64,000 nucleotides of DNA from an uncultured Lewinella sp. GTDB lineage: Bacteria > Bacteroidota > Bacteroidia > Chitinophagales > Saprospiraceae. Location of the stretch: positions 1-64,000 of the forward strand of contig CALMYQ010000195.1 of NCBI GenBank assembly GCA_937873655.1, given 5' to 3'. Made by a program: the position numbers and the translations under genes. This document shows positions 27,213 to 36,177 of the stretch, one piece after another. Each line of letters starts with the position of its first letter. Positions within the stretch are counted from its first letter, which is position 1. The notes under the pieces are model-generated. The model saw nothing but the letters and a program-made list of their open reading frames with translations. It was not told the origin of the DNA and did no database searches.

Positions 27213-29159
27213 ATGCGGATCATATTGCCGTCTGTAATGCTGCTCCTGTCTTGTTTTCAGCTTGGGGCTCAGCAGCGATTGGGGCCGACAGGGACTTCGG
27301 GCAGCAGTCAAAACCGGGCGAATGTCCAGACCGAACAGGAACTGGAACAACCGGATACCTTCGGGGTGTTTGTTTTTTCTGCTCAGAATCCCAACCGGGA
27401 AGTGCCGTTTTCAGATTCCCTGCTCGACGATTTTTTCCATCAATACGATCCGGCCCGGAAAAAAAGGGTGGACTACATGACCCTGGGCATCCTGGGGTCG
27501 GCGGCCCATCCGTTGATCTACCAACCGGCCGACCGGCAGGGGTTCGATGTCGGCTTCCACCAGTTCGACCTCTATTTGATGCCCGCGGAAGACCTGCCCT
27601 TTTACCGGTTGCAGCGCGCTTATACCAACGTCGGTTATACCATCGGCTCCGAACAACCGGACGGCTATTTCACAGGGAGTTTCTCCAGGAATTTTGCCAA
27701 CGGCCTCAATTTCACCCTCGAACACCGACGAATTTTCCAATTGGGACGGCTTGACCAATATCCCAACCAGAACACCCGGAATACCTTGTTCGCCACCGGA
27801 TTGTGGTACCATAGCCCCAAGGGCCGGTACGACGGTTTTTTCAGCGTGGCCGGCAATACCATCCAGCAGCAGGATAACGGCGGCCTGATCTCTCCCCCGG
27901 TAGCAGAAGGGCAATTCGCCAGCCCGAGTTCTGCCGTGCCTTACCTTGTCGACGGCCAGACCAGACAGTCCTACCGGGATTGGATGTATACGCATTACCT
28001 CAAATTCGGGGGACAGCGCGACAGCACCGGCCGGAGCACCCGGGCTTTTACCCTGGCCCATCGCATTGCCTGGAAGGATAATAAATACAAATTCTTCGAT
28101 GCCTACACCGTCAGCGATACGGCATTTTATAACCGCTTCCCGTCTTTCGAAGCCGATGAAAGGGGCGCCAGGGTGTATATGGAATGGCAGCAATTGGAAA
28201 ACCGTTTCGAACTGAGCACCTTCAAAGTCGCTAAAAAGCAGGCGCGGGCGCAGGCGCGCAGCCAGCGCGATCTGCTGTCGGTGGGCGTCGTGCACAAGTA
28301 CCATACCCTTAAACTGGAACCGGGCCGGGAAACGATCAATAACCTGTTTTTGACCGGAAAACTGGGCTTTCACCCCAACGAAACCATCCAATTGGATGTG
28401 AATGCCCAGCTGGGCTTATGGGATAATGCCGGTGATTACAGATTGGAAGGAGATCTTGCCCTGGGCCTCAAAAAGGCTGGAGTCCTGAATCTGCACGCCG
28501 TCAGCCAGCTCTACAAGCCCAATTGGATCCAGGAAAATTACCTGATCTCCGGCCGTAAAATCTGGAACAACGTATTCAAACCCACCCTGGAAACCCACCT
28601 GTCAGCTTCCTATACCCTGCCGGGCATCAACCTGGAGTTGACGGGCGCCTACAACCTGCTCAACGACTTCATCTATTTTGACCAGCAAGGCCTTCCCCGC
28701 CAGACAGGCGTAGCGGTTTCCATTACCCAACTGATCGCAAGAAAGGAATTCAGGGTAGGCCCGATCCATCTCGACAATACGATTGCTTTGCAAAAGGCAT
28801 CGGAGGACGTAATACGGCTGCCCGAAATTTTCGGCAAACACGGGTTGTATTACGCTGGTTTATGGTTCCGGGTATTGGATGTAAGGCTGGGCTTCGACGC
28901 CCGGTACAATACCGCGTATTACGCCGCATACTACAACCCGTTTATCGGTCAATTCCAGTTGCAGGACCGTTCCCAGGTTGACTTTTATCCGAATCTGGAC
29001 GGTTATTTTGCCATGCGGGTCAGCCGGTTCCGGGCTTTCGTCAAATACGAAAACATTACCGCCCTGCTTAAAAAAGGCGAACTGTATTACCAGACTGCGG
29101 ATTATCCTTTTCCCGACGCCGCGGTACGCATCGGGATCAAATGGCGCTTCCTGGATTGA
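27213..29159 (+). CDS. Putative outer-membrane porin (Porin_10 family)
   Basis: A 648-residue protein with a signal peptide (IILPSVMLLLSCFQLGAQ) followed by alternating amphipathic strands with many aromatic residues typical of a large beta-barrel. The C-terminal block (RSQVDFYPNLDGYFAMRVSRFRAF is broken here as DFYPNLDGYF and FAMRVSRFRAFVKYEN, ending GIKWRFLD with a terminal aromatic) matches the Bacteroidota putative porin family PF14121. Such proteins are presumed outer-membrane channels. The ATG at 27213 is preferred because an upstream in-frame ATG adds 26 residues before the signal peptide. Confidence 0.8.
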   Translation: MRIILPSVMLLLSCFQLGAQQRLGPTGTSGSSQNRANVQTEQELEQPDTFGVFVFSAQNPNREVPFSDSLLDDFFHQYDPARKKRVDYMTLGILGSAAHPLIYQPADRQGFDVGFHQFDLYLMPAEDLPFYRLQRAYTNVGYTIGSEQPDGYFTGSFSRNFANGLNFTLEHRRIFQLGRLDQYPNQNTRNTLFATGLWYHSPKGRYDGFFSVAGNTIQQQDNGGLISPPVAEGQFASPSSAVPYLVDGQTRQSYRDWMYTHYLKFGGQRDSTGRSTRAFTLAHRIAWKDNKYKFFDAYTVSDTAFYNRFPSFEADERGARVYMEWQQLENRFELSTFKVAKKQARAQARSQRDLLSVGVVHKYHTLKLEPGRETINNLFLTGKLGFHPNETIQLDVNAQLGLWDNAGDYRLEGDLALGLKKAGVLNLHAVSQLYKPNWIQENYLISGRKIWNNVFKPTLETHLSASYTLPGINLELTGAYNLLNDFIYFDQQGLPRQTGVAVSITQLIARKEFRVGPIHLDNTIALQKASEDVIRLPEIFGKHGLYYAGLWFRVLDVRLGFDARYNTAYYAAYYNPFIGQFQLQDRSQVDFYPNLDGYFAMRVSRFRAFVKYENITALLKKGELYYQTADYPFPDAAVRIGIKWRFLD

Positions 29160-29198
29160 GAAAGGTTGAACACATTACCACGATCAAACCGGCTCCAT

Positions 29199-30584
29199 TC
29201 AATTTCTGAGATTTTCCACCTCATCCACCGTTTTGGGGATCGGATCGCCCAAAACATGATGCCCGTCCTTCGTGATCAGAATGTTATCTTCCACCCGGAT
29301 ACCCCCGAAATTGAGGTAGCCGGCCAATTTCTCATAATTGATGAACGCCTTGTGCTTGCCTTCGTCGCCCCAGAGTTTGATCAATTCGGGGATGAAGTAG
29401 ATGCCGGGTTCAACGGTCAGCACAAAACCGGGCTCAAGCGGGCGGGCCAGCCTGAGGTAGGCCAGGCCGAACTGCGTACTGCGTTTAACCGCATCGCTGT
29501 ACCCGACAAAATCCTCGCCGAGATCTTCCATGTCGTGGACGTCCAGCCCCATCATATGACCGAGCCCATGCGGGAAGAATAAAGCATGAGCCCCGGCTTC
29601 AACAGCGTCCTTCATGTTGCCTTGCATGAGTCCCAGGCTTTTCAGCCCTTCGGCAATATGGAGGGCGGCTCCCAGGTGCACGTCCTTATAAGGAACGCCC
29701 GGTTTTGAAGCGTTGATGGCGCCGATTTCGGTTTCCAGAACGATCTGGTAAATGTCCCGCTGCTGTGCGGTAAACCGCGGACTGACCGGGAGGGTCCGGG
29801 TAATATCTCCGGCGTAACCCATTTCAGTTTCCGCCCCCATATCCATCAGCAGGAGTTGGCCGGCCTTCAGGGTATTGTGATAGGATTCGTTGTGAAGGGT
29901 TTGACCGTTGATGGTTACAATGGCGCCGTAAGCCAGTTCGTAGTTGGCGGCTTTGGCAATGCTTTCGGCAAGGGCCATCATTTGGGCCTCGGTCTGGCCG
30001 GGCCGGGCGGCTTTCATGACCGCCACGTGCATTTGCCCGCTGACATTCACCGCCTTTTCGATCTCGGCGACTTCCTCTGCAGACTTATGGGCCGCCTGCG
30101 CGACGACCGCCTGGATCATCGCCACGGAAGCCTGCTGCTTCATCTCCGGGAACGGAATGCCGAGCCAATGATGGAGCATGATCTTGTTTTCGGCCCGGTA
30201 AGGCGGCAAAAAGTGAATCTTCCTTCCACTCTTTCTGGCAGCGGAAAGGGTGTCCGGCAATTCTGCGAAAGGACTGACCTGCTCTATACCGGATTTTTCC
30301 GCCAGAGAGTAGAGGGTAGGCTGGGGCCCCGACCAGACGACGTCTTCAATCCCGGCATCGTCGCCGAAAAGGGTGGTCGTGCCGGCGTCAATATCGATGA
30401 TGGCCGCCAGTTGCGGGCGGTTGAGACCGGTGAAGTACAAAAAATTGCTGTCTTGCCGGTACCGGTAGACATTGGCCGGATAATTTCGGCTGCTGTAATC
30501 ATTACCCAAAAGCAATGCAATCCCGGAGTCCAGGTCCCGGGCGAGCCGCTGACGGCGGCCGACGTAAACAGAACGGTCAAACAT
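29199..30584 (-). CDS. Xaa-Pro aminopeptidase (M24B, aminopeptidase P type)
   Basis: A 461-residue cytosolic metallopeptidase that removes N-terminal residues before proline. The N-terminal creatinase-like domain has NYSSRNYPANVYRYRQDSNFLYFTG-type sequence (DSNFLYFTG seen). The C-terminal pita-bread domain holds the dinuclear metal ligands: Asp in DMGAETEM, Asp in YAGDITRT, His in HGLGHMMGLDVHD, Glu in VEPGIYF and Glu in GIRVEDN. It lies 3 bp downstream of the bifunctional-nuclease-family gene, so both are probably one operon. Confidence 0.93.
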   Translation of the reverse strand: MFDRSVYVGRRQRLARDLDSGIALLLGNDYSSRNYPANVYRYRQDSNFLYFTGLNRPQLAAIIDIDAGTTTLFGDDAGIEDVVWSGPQPTLYSLAEKSGIEQVSPFAELPDTLSAARKSGRKIHFLPPYRAENKIMLHHWLGIPFPEMKQQASVAMIQAVVAQAAHKSAEEVAEIEKAVNVSGQMHVAVMKAARPGQTEAQMMALAESIAKAANYELAYGAIVTINGQTLHNESYHNTLKAGQLLLMDMGAETEMGYAGDITRTLPVSPRFTAQQRDIYQIVLETEIGAINASKPGVPYKDVHLGAALHIAEGLKSLGLMQGNMKDAVEAGAHALFFPHGLGHMMGLDVHDMEDLGEDFVGYSDAVKRSTQFGLAYLRLARPLEPGFVLTVEPGIYFIPELIKLWGDEGKHKAFINYEKLAGYLNFGGIRVEDNILITKDGHHVLGDPIPKTVDEVENLRN

Positions 30585-30587
30585 GAA

Positions 30588-31169
30588 TCAATTATTTTGT
30601 CTGCGAATCATTTCATCCCGGATCTTGGCGGCCCTTTCGTAGTCTTCCTTTTCAAGCGCTTCGTCGAGCATCTGTTCCAGTTTTTCGGTGGAATAACGGT
30701 CGAGCGGCGCGAGCGGTTCCTGGGGCGCTACCACCGGCGCAGGCGGATTTTCACCCAGTTCGATGGTCATGCCGGCTTCGTCGAGAATGGATTCATATAC
30801 GTAAATAGGACTTTCAAAGCGCACGGCTGCCGCCATGGCATCAGACGGCCTGGAATCGAGCTCCAGGTTGCTGCCGTCGGCTTTGGTCAACACCAGAACG
30901 GCGAAGAAAGTCCCGTTTTTAAGATCGGAGATAACCACTTCTTTCACCCGAACGCCGAGGGAGTCGAGTGTTTCCCTGAACAGGTCGTGGGTCAGCGGTC
31001 GGGTAGGGCGGATATTCTGCAACGGCAAGGCAATGGCCTGGGCTTCTGCGCTCCCGATCACGACCGGTAATCGCCTGTTGCCCCCTTCTTCTTTCAGCAC
31101 GACAATGAAGTTATTGGGTTGATTGTCGTTCCTGACTACTGCAGCAATGCTTACCTGTACTTTCCGCAT
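30588..31169 (-). CDS. Bifunctional nuclease (DUF151) family protein with C-terminal UVR motif
   Basis: A 193-residue protein. Residues 1 to about 135 are the BFN/DUF151 domain (LPVVIGSAEAQAIALPLQNI, RPLTHDLF, SRPSDAMAAAVR), named for nuclease activity reported in plant homologues; bacterial function is unclear. The last about 40 residues (LEQMLDEALEKEDYERAAKIRDE) form a UVR helical hairpin as in UvrB/UvrC and ClpC adaptors. This combination is common in Bacteroidota. It is the first gene of a two-gene operon with the aminopeptidase. Confidence 0.9.
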   Translation of the reverse strand: MRKVQVSIAAVVRNDNQPNNFIVVLKEEGGNRRLPVVIGSAEAQAIALPLQNIRPTRPLTHDLFRETLDSLGVRVKEVVISDLKNGTFFAVLVLTKADGSNLELDSRPSDAMAAAVRFESPIYVYESILDEAGMTIELGENPPAPVVAPQEPLAPLDRYSTEKLEQMLDEALEKEDYERAAKIRDEMIRRQNN

Positions 31170-31297
31170 GGAATCAATTTGTATTGGCGAATGCCGAAGA
31201 ATCGGCCGGCCAATTAGGTAGTCCTACCAGTAAACGTAAAGATCGCATTTTTGGATCTAAGATGGATGGTTTGGGCTGGTTTTTTGAAAAAAAGCCC

Positions 31298-31409
31298 GGC
31301 TTGCGAAATCTCAAAGGTTTCGTAAGCCTTACGCTTTGAGGCTTCGCCGGTCCCAGAGCTCCGTCTTGGGCGACAACGGGAAGTTGTCGCCTAAGTTTGT
31401 AGGCAAATT
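31298..31409. other. Cluster of nested, mutually exclusive inverted repeats (possible structured RNA)
   Basis: An 11-bp stem with one G-U pair is formed by 31298-31308 and 31318-31328 (GGCTTGCGAAA / TTTCGTAAGCC). An alternative hairpin pairs CTCAAAG (31310-31316) with CTTTGAG (31334-31340) and CGTAAG (31321-31326) with CTTACG (31328-31333); it excludes the first. A perfect 9-bp stem, GGCGACAAC/GTTGTCGCC (31369-31391), follows, and GCCTA/TAGGC occurs around 31389-31404. A TAAGTTTG box (31392-31399) matches the -7 promoter consensus on the plus strand. The remaining sequence between 31170 and 31297 shows nothing. Confidence 0.5.
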
Positions 31410-31446
31410 AAACAGCCTACCTCTAAATGTTAAAGTTCTTGTGGGT

Positions 31447-31464
31447 ATTATTATTATTATTATT
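31447..31464. repeat. (ATT)6 microsatellite
   Basis: Six perfect ATT units lie 41 bp upstream of the small peptide start. If read as coding from an upstream ATG at 31427 they would give a run of six leucines, but the microsatellite is more likely upstream non-coding sequence and a candidate for length variation affecting expression. Confidence 0.9.
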
Positions 31465-31504
31465 GTCCAGATATTCTATTCTTCAAGCACTAAACTTTAC
31501 GATC

Positions 31505-31618
31505 ATGGAAATGACGCTCGATCAATTCAAGGAGCTGCAAGTTGAAATCACTCCGGACAAAATCCTGGAAATCAAGGGTGGTGATTTTATTGTTGCGGAT
31601 GAGCTTGCAGGGTTTTAA
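31505..31618 (+). CDS. Small peptide with double-glycine leader-like sequence
   Basis: A 37-residue peptide starting MEMTLDQFKELQ and containing EITPDKILEIKGG followed by only eleven residues (DFIVADELAGF). The pattern of hydrophobic positions before GG resembles the ComC/bacteriocin-type leader cut by C39 peptidase transporters. The short acidic remainder would be a small signalling or RiPP-like peptide. No C39 transporter or modification enzyme is seen in the window, and the gene may equally be spurious. An upstream in-frame ATG (31427) would add a Leu-rich stretch. It converges on an AT-rich gene of unknown function. Confidence 0.4.
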   Translation: MEMTLDQFKELQVEITPDKILEIKGGDFIVADELAGF

Positions 31619-31645
31619 AAAAAAATGCCCAGGGGAACCTGGGCA
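31617..31645 (-). terminator. Intrinsic terminator for the 31650-33083 gene
   Basis: An 8-bp perfect stem, TGCCCAGG (31626-31633) and CCTGGGCA (31638-31645), with a 4-nt loop is followed on the minus strand by nine T residues (plus-strand A run 31617-31625). It begins 4 bp after the stop codon of the minus-strand gene. Confidence 0.9.
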
Positions 31646-31649
31646 TACC

Positions 31650-33083
31650 TCAATTCTCAAGGTCCTGTATTTTCTCTAACAACCAGTTTCGGCTGGCTAC
31701 ATTTTTGTTTTTAATGATTTCATCCTTTAAAGTTTCAATAGCCCGTTTATCCTTTGGTGTAACCTTTGTAAGCCTTTTTGTAAATCGGATGAGATCCAGA
31801 AACGGCTTTCTCCTTGATTCTGGAATATCCTTCCTTCGGTTCAAATAAGTGCGAAAAGTGTCGAAGAAGGAATACAACGGCTCTATTTCATCCATTTCAA
31901 AGTAGGTCGCCAAAAGGAAGGTTTTTGAGTTAAGGTTATACATGACGTTTTCGTATTCTACGTTTCGGAGTTGTTCAATTACCCGATCATATTTCTTTTG
32001 GTAAAAATACAGCTGAGCCAAGTTAAATGATACGGCATTGCTCCTTACATTTTCAGGCAACATATGCTGATAATCAAAAATAAATTTTTCAATCCAGTCG
32101 TATTCTCTCAGCCGGAGCCCCATTGCCGCGATATTTTTGAAAAACCACTCAGGAAGCTCGCCCTCTGCTGTAATTATATCATTTGCCAACATTGCTTTAT
32201 ATAATGAAAATAATTCATACGCGAAATTTTGATGACCGGAATTGATTTTTGAAACGCAGTAATTTTGAGCAGCCATGTAAAGTTCGTCCCGGGCCTGTAT
32301 TGGTGGTACTGTATTTCCAAGTTCGTTCAGTAGATTAATAAGTTCTTTGTAGTTCCCTTCATTTTCAGGTTGAGTATACAATTTGCTGATTCGGTAGTAA
32401 ATGTTGAGCAATGCAGGTTTATCATACTGATTTTCAAGGTTGTTTAATATTATGTCAATAAAGCCGATCTGATATTCATAATTCACAAATTTCCTGCGAC
32501 TTAATACTTCGCAGTACAACCTAAGCTTTTCCCCAAAATAGAAGAAGTCAAGATTCTTTGAGATCTCCTCTACATTTGAGATATCTTCCCGTTTACTTTC
32601 GAAGTCAGTGAGACCGTAATAATGCTTCTCGAGGACGTATTGGTAGTAATAATATTCGGTATTGCGATATGGGTAGACTGTGGATACCCTTTCTGAGGTT
32701 TTTTTTGCACTGTTATATAGTTTTGTGAGTTTTTTTTCTTCAACAGCTTCTAAGAACCTTGCAGATTGGGCCAAAGGATTTTTATCAAAGGCCTGTTGTG
32801 TTAAGAACCCTTCCACTAATTTTAACAAATCTGACAGATACTTTCGCATCCGGGCATCGTCATATTTCTTTCTCGGATTTAGTTTCTGCCATAGTTTTTC
32901 CTTCGATGGAAACTTCGGGAGAGAACCATTTCCATTGCCTTCAAGATGATCTACGATAAAATCAAATAACTGATTTAACTGTAAACTGGAATTAAAATAC
33001 GGGGAGTGAATGAACTTCCGGCATTTATTGATTTCCAGCTTATCCAATTGATGGAGTATTGCAATTAACTTGCTGTTTTCCAT
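31650..33083 (-). CDS. Helical protein of unknown function, AT-rich gene
   Basis: A 477-residue protein with no signal peptide or membrane segment. It is almost entirely helical, rich in Lys, Asn, Tyr and Phe, and has loosely repeating TPR-like helix pairs (for example LLNIYYRISKLYTQPEN, FNLAQLYFYQKKYDRVIEQLRN). The N-terminus LHQLDKLEINKCRKFIHSPYFN looks like a conserved family start, but I cannot name a domain. The gene is visibly more AT-rich than its neighbours and is followed by a strong terminator, consistent with transfer or with a lineage-specific family. It may serve as a protein-interaction scaffold. Confidence 0.75.
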   Translation of the reverse strand: MENSKLIAILHQLDKLEINKCRKFIHSPYFNSSLQLNQLFDFIVDHLEGNGNGSLPKFPSKEKLWQKLNPRKKYDDARMRKYLSDLLKLVEGFLTQQAFDKNPLAQSARFLEAVEEKKLTKLYNSAKKTSERVSTVYPYRNTEYYYYQYVLEKHYYGLTDFESKREDISNVEEISKNLDFFYFGEKLRLYCEVLSRRKFVNYEYQIGFIDIILNNLENQYDKPALLNIYYRISKLYTQPENEGNYKELINLLNELGNTVPPIQARDELYMAAQNYCVSKINSGHQNFAYELFSLYKAMLANDIITAEGELPEWFFKNIAAMGLRLREYDWIEKFIFDYQHMLPENVRSNAVSFNLAQLYFYQKKYDRVIEQLRNVEYENVMYNLNSKTFLLATYFEMDEIEPLYSFFDTFRTYLNRRKDIPESRRKPFLDLIRFTKRLTKVTPKDKRAIETLKDEIIKNKNVASRNWLLEKIQDLEN

Positions 33084-33478
33084 TGCATCACGGGATTATG
33101 GTTTATTGTGCGAAGATACGGGTTTCTTACATAAAAATATCATTAACTAACGGATAACTATTCAGGGGAAAAACTGCCAAAATGGTCAAAATTGTGACAT
33201 TTCAACTTGTTAAACGATAGCACTGAGAATAGGAATCCACAAACCTATAACATAAAAAAAATATTTTTGTAAATACTTGATAATCATATAATTAAATAAA
33301 AAAATTCGGGCTTCAGTAAAAAATCTTTTCCGACCCTTTGTCCATTTCATGGCAATGCTGTATCTTGTAGCGTCTTTTAGTAGGATTACCTGAGAACCTA
33401 TGATTATCCGGAACGGCAAATGGCCCCGGTGAGGGTTCGGTTGGTCCCAAGCAATGATACAAGTCAAATCCACGAACC
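33084..33478. promoter_or_regulatory. AT-rich intergenic region with candidate promoter for the T9SS gene
   Basis: These 395 bp lie between divergent genes and are strongly AT-rich up to about 33370. TATTTTTG (33262-33269) matches the plus-strand -7 box, leaving a leader of about 200 nt before the ATG at 33479; a weaker TATCTTGT lies at about 33361. An 87-codon minus-strand frame here is not convincing. I see no other structure. Confidence 0.35.
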
Positions 33479-35974
33479 ATGAATGTATGTTTACGTAAAC
33501 TTATGATGATAGCGGGCGGATTGCTGCTCTCCGTTTGGGGATGGGGGCAGGCTATCCAGCTACCCGTCTATCAGAACGTCACCGCGACGTATAGTTTCGT
33601 TTCTACCCCGAACAATCCCGGGATTGTTACGGCGCCCGCTCACGGCGTCGCAACCCTCACCAAGGCAAATCCCGGCGTTCCCAGTGATTTTCATTGGGTA
33701 TTGTCATATACCCCTAATGAGAATTACATCGGCATCGATTTTATCAAGATCTCCTACTTCAGTTCCCCATCTTCCCTGAAATTCGCCGCGATCAGCATTA
33801 CCGTAGAACCTGCCAAGGTCACCGCCGTACACGATTATGCAACGACCATGACGGGCGTTCCGGTCGACATTGAGGTGCTGGCCAATGACTTCAGCTCAAA
33901 CGGCGCTAAGCAGATTGCCGCCATACCACTCGTCAACAACGGCTCGGCTGAATATTCTCCGGGCAATTCCTTCATATCCTTTACGCCGGCTCCCGGTTTC
34001 AAGGGCTTGGCCCACTTCAACTACGTGGTTTGTGACGGGGCAGGAACCTGCGACCACGGCACGGTCAGCGTAAATGTGCTGGGGTCGGATATGCCTTCCC
34101 AGGAAGCCATTCAGATCTTCATCAAAAAGAATCAATCCCAGGATGTTCTGGTGCCGGATGTCTTTACCTTGTCACAGGGGCCTTTGCACGGTGTTTACAG
34201 TACGGATACGGATGTGCCGCAATACACGCCTGTTACCAATTACACCGGCAATGACCAGATGACCTTTGTTTATGACAACCACCAGATAACCGTCAATATC
34301 AAAGTCCTTGATATTGAACAAAATGATCACGCCTTTGACGATAATATTTACACCACTTCTTACGAATCCGTAGAATTTGACGTACTGGAGAATGACCTCT
34401 ACGGGCATACCGCCAATTCGGTCGTGATCCACCAACCCCAACACGGGAGCATCCAGATTCTCGGAGAAGGGATCGTAAACTATACGCCGGCGCCGGGTTT
34501 TACCGGGGTCGATGTATTCACCTACAGCTCCAATGCCCCGGGCGGCGATAATGAAACGGCTACTGTTCGCGTTTACGTCAGCAATTACGAGCCCGCGGCG
34601 GCCACTTTCCGGATGGCAACGCCCAAGCAGACGCCTTTGATCATCGGCTATAATGTGCCGATCACGGATTTCGATTTTGCGATATCCGACCAGGGTGAAC
34701 TGGGGACTGCCGAATTCTACCCCGGAGAAGTGAACATGACCATCTACGGCGTGCCGATTACCGGCTATAACCTCATCATCTACACGCCCAACGAAGAAGT
34801 TAACAGCGGCGAGGATCACTTCGAAGTGACCTACTGCGTGACCGATGAAACCGGCAACTGCGCCTATCAGAAAACGGTCAAGGTGGATATGGATATCCTG
34901 GATGTCGGTGCAGGCGACGGTCCGATGTGCTTCGGCGATTGTGTCTGGGCCGGTGACACCAACTTCGACGGTACCGTCAACATGGAAGACCTCCTGCCGC
35001 TGGGCCTGTACATGGGTGAGATCGGAAGCTCCAGGCCGGATGTCAATTTCAACTACTGGTATGGTCAGTATGCTCCCGACTGGAGCGATCTGTTCCAGCA
35101 AAACCCGGTCAACCTCAAGCACCTGGATACCGACGGAGACAGCATCGTAACGGCCCTGGACACCATTGCGATCAGGGAGTTCTACGGCAGGACCCACTCC
35201 CTGACGGCGGCTAAAGTACCCTTCTATAATTTCGATATCGAACTGGATGGGGATGTGTTCATCAACCCAGGAGACCTGGTGGAACTCAACATCAACGTCG
35301 GTTCTTCCGCCAATCCGGCTGTGGATGTTTATGGTTTTGCTTTCCCGTTCCTCTATGATACGACCATTGTTAAGCCGGGAAGCGTCAAGGTTGAATTTTA
35401 TAATTCGAGTTGGCTGTCCTACAATTCGCCTATCCTTTTCATGAGCCACAATGATGGGAAAGGGAAAGTAGATGCCGGGTACACAAGGACCAGTGGCATT
35501 GCTGCAACAGGTTTCGGAAATATCGGCAAAGTCAGCTTTATTGTGGCTGATGAGATTAATGGCTTCCGCCCGGACGGCGATGAGATCGTTGTCCCTGTAG
35601 GCGGCGGTGATGCCAAGGCCATGTCCAGCTCCGGTGAGATCAGAGGTGTCCACGTTTTGCCCCATGAATTGCATATCCGGGTGAATAAATCCAAGAAAGG
35701 CCCCGAAGCGCCGCTTGCACCCGCGATTTCGCCCAATTTGCTGAAGGTTTATCCCAACCCGACACCGGGTTTGATGAACGTTAGGTTCAACGGCGGAAAT
35801 CAGTTTGAGAACATCAGGCTGTTCAATTTGACCGGTCAGGTTGTATTTGATTCCGGCGCCTTGAATACGAACAAGGCCACCTTTGATTTCGGTGACCTGC
35901 CGGAGGGCTTGTACGTCCTCGAGGCGGAAACGGAACAAGGCCCGGTCAGGAAGAAAATTGAAATTGTCAGATAA
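33479..35974 (+). CDS. Large secreted protein: Ig/cadherin-like repeats, dockerin-like and cohesin-like modules, T9SS domain
   Basis: An 831-residue exported protein (signal peptide 1 to about 24, VWGWGQ). Several Big/cadherin-like repeats share the pattern VLxND then YTPAPGF-G-xxxFxY (about 100-470). A double EF-hand dockerin-like module follows (about 489-571: WAGDTNFDGTVNMEDLL and DTDGDSIVTALDTIAI), then a cohesin-like domain (about 580-735: GDLVELNINVGSS, YGFAFPFLYD, GNIGKVSFIV). The C-terminus (LKVYPNPTPGLMNVRF to VRKKIEIVR) is a T9SS type A sorting domain. Module order matches the protein at 21883-23253, apart from the sorting domain. The role is probably surface or matrix scaffold; calcium binding is expected from the EF-hand loops. 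Confidence 0.82.
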   Translation: MNVCLRKLMMIAGGLLLSVWGWGQAIQLPVYQNVTATYSFVSTPNNPGIVTAPAHGVATLTKANPGVPSDFHWVLSYTPNENYIGIDFIKISYFSSPSSLKFAAISITVEPAKVTAVHDYATTMTGVPVDIEVLANDFSSNGAKQIAAIPLVNNGSAEYSPGNSFISFTPAPGFKGLAHFNYVVCDGAGTCDHGTVSVNVLGSDMPSQEAIQIFIKKNQSQDVLVPDVFTLSQGPLHGVYSTDTDVPQYTPVTNYTGNDQMTFVYDNHQITVNIKVLDIEQNDHAFDDNIYTTSYESVEFDVLENDLYGHTANSVVIHQPQHGSIQILGEGIVNYTPAPGFTGVDVFTYSSNAPGGDNETATVRVYVSNYEPAAATFRMATPKQTPLIIGYNVPITDFDFAISDQGELGTAEFYPGEVNMTIYGVPITGYNLIIYTPNEEVNSGEDHFEVTYCVTDETGNCAYQKTVKVDMDILDVGAGDGPMCFGDCVWAGDTNFDGTVNMEDLLPLGLYMGEIGSSRPDVNFNYWYGQYAPDWSDLFQQNPVNLKHLDTDGDSIVTALDTIAIREFYGRTHSLTAAKVPFYNFDIELDGDVFINPGDLVELNINVGSSANPAVDVYGFAFPFLYDTTIVKPGSVKVEFYNSSWLSYNSPILFMSHNDGKGKVDAGYTRTSGIAATGFGNIGKVSFIVADEINGFRPDGDEIVVPVGGGDAKAMSSSGEIRGVHVLPHELHIRVNKSKKGPEAPLAPAISPNLLKVYPNPTPGLMNVRFNGGNQFENIRLFNLTGQVVFDSGALNTNKATFDFGDLPEGLYVLEAETEQGPVRKKIEIVR

Positions 35975-36144
35975 GTAGGAACGATTAAGGCAATTTTCTA
36001 ATACGTTCTTTCGTTTTCTATTTTACCAGTGCGGCCATACGGTCGGCACTGCAAGGCCGGATCAGCGGTGAAAGACCAGAGAGAATGGTTAAATCCGGCC
36101 GCCCAACTTGGTTTTTATTCGTGGAATTATAATCATTGCTAGTG

Positions 36145-36177
36145 AGTCGCACGGAATTTTCTTGTGCGACTTTTTTT
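36145..36177 (+). terminator. Intrinsic terminator downstream of the 33479-35974 gene
   Basis: Stem AGTCGCAC (36145-36152) pairs with GTGCGACT (36164-36171), followed by a T run to 36177. It lies about 170 bp after the stop codon. The sequence between has no gene. Confidence 0.85.

Noticed and set aside
31427..31504. Upstream extension of the small peptide with a poly-leucine signal-like stretch
   Set aside because: The leucines come from an (ATT)6 microsatellite; the leader-like sequence itself starts at the ATG at 31505.
33210..33473. 87-codon minus-strand frame in an AT-rich intergenic region
   Set aside because: Composition reflects random AT-rich sequence and it covers the probable leader of the gene at 33479.
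34172..35938. 588-codon minus-strand open frame
   Set aside because: Antisense to the Ig/dockerin-like T9SS gene, with no signal peptide or motif of its own.
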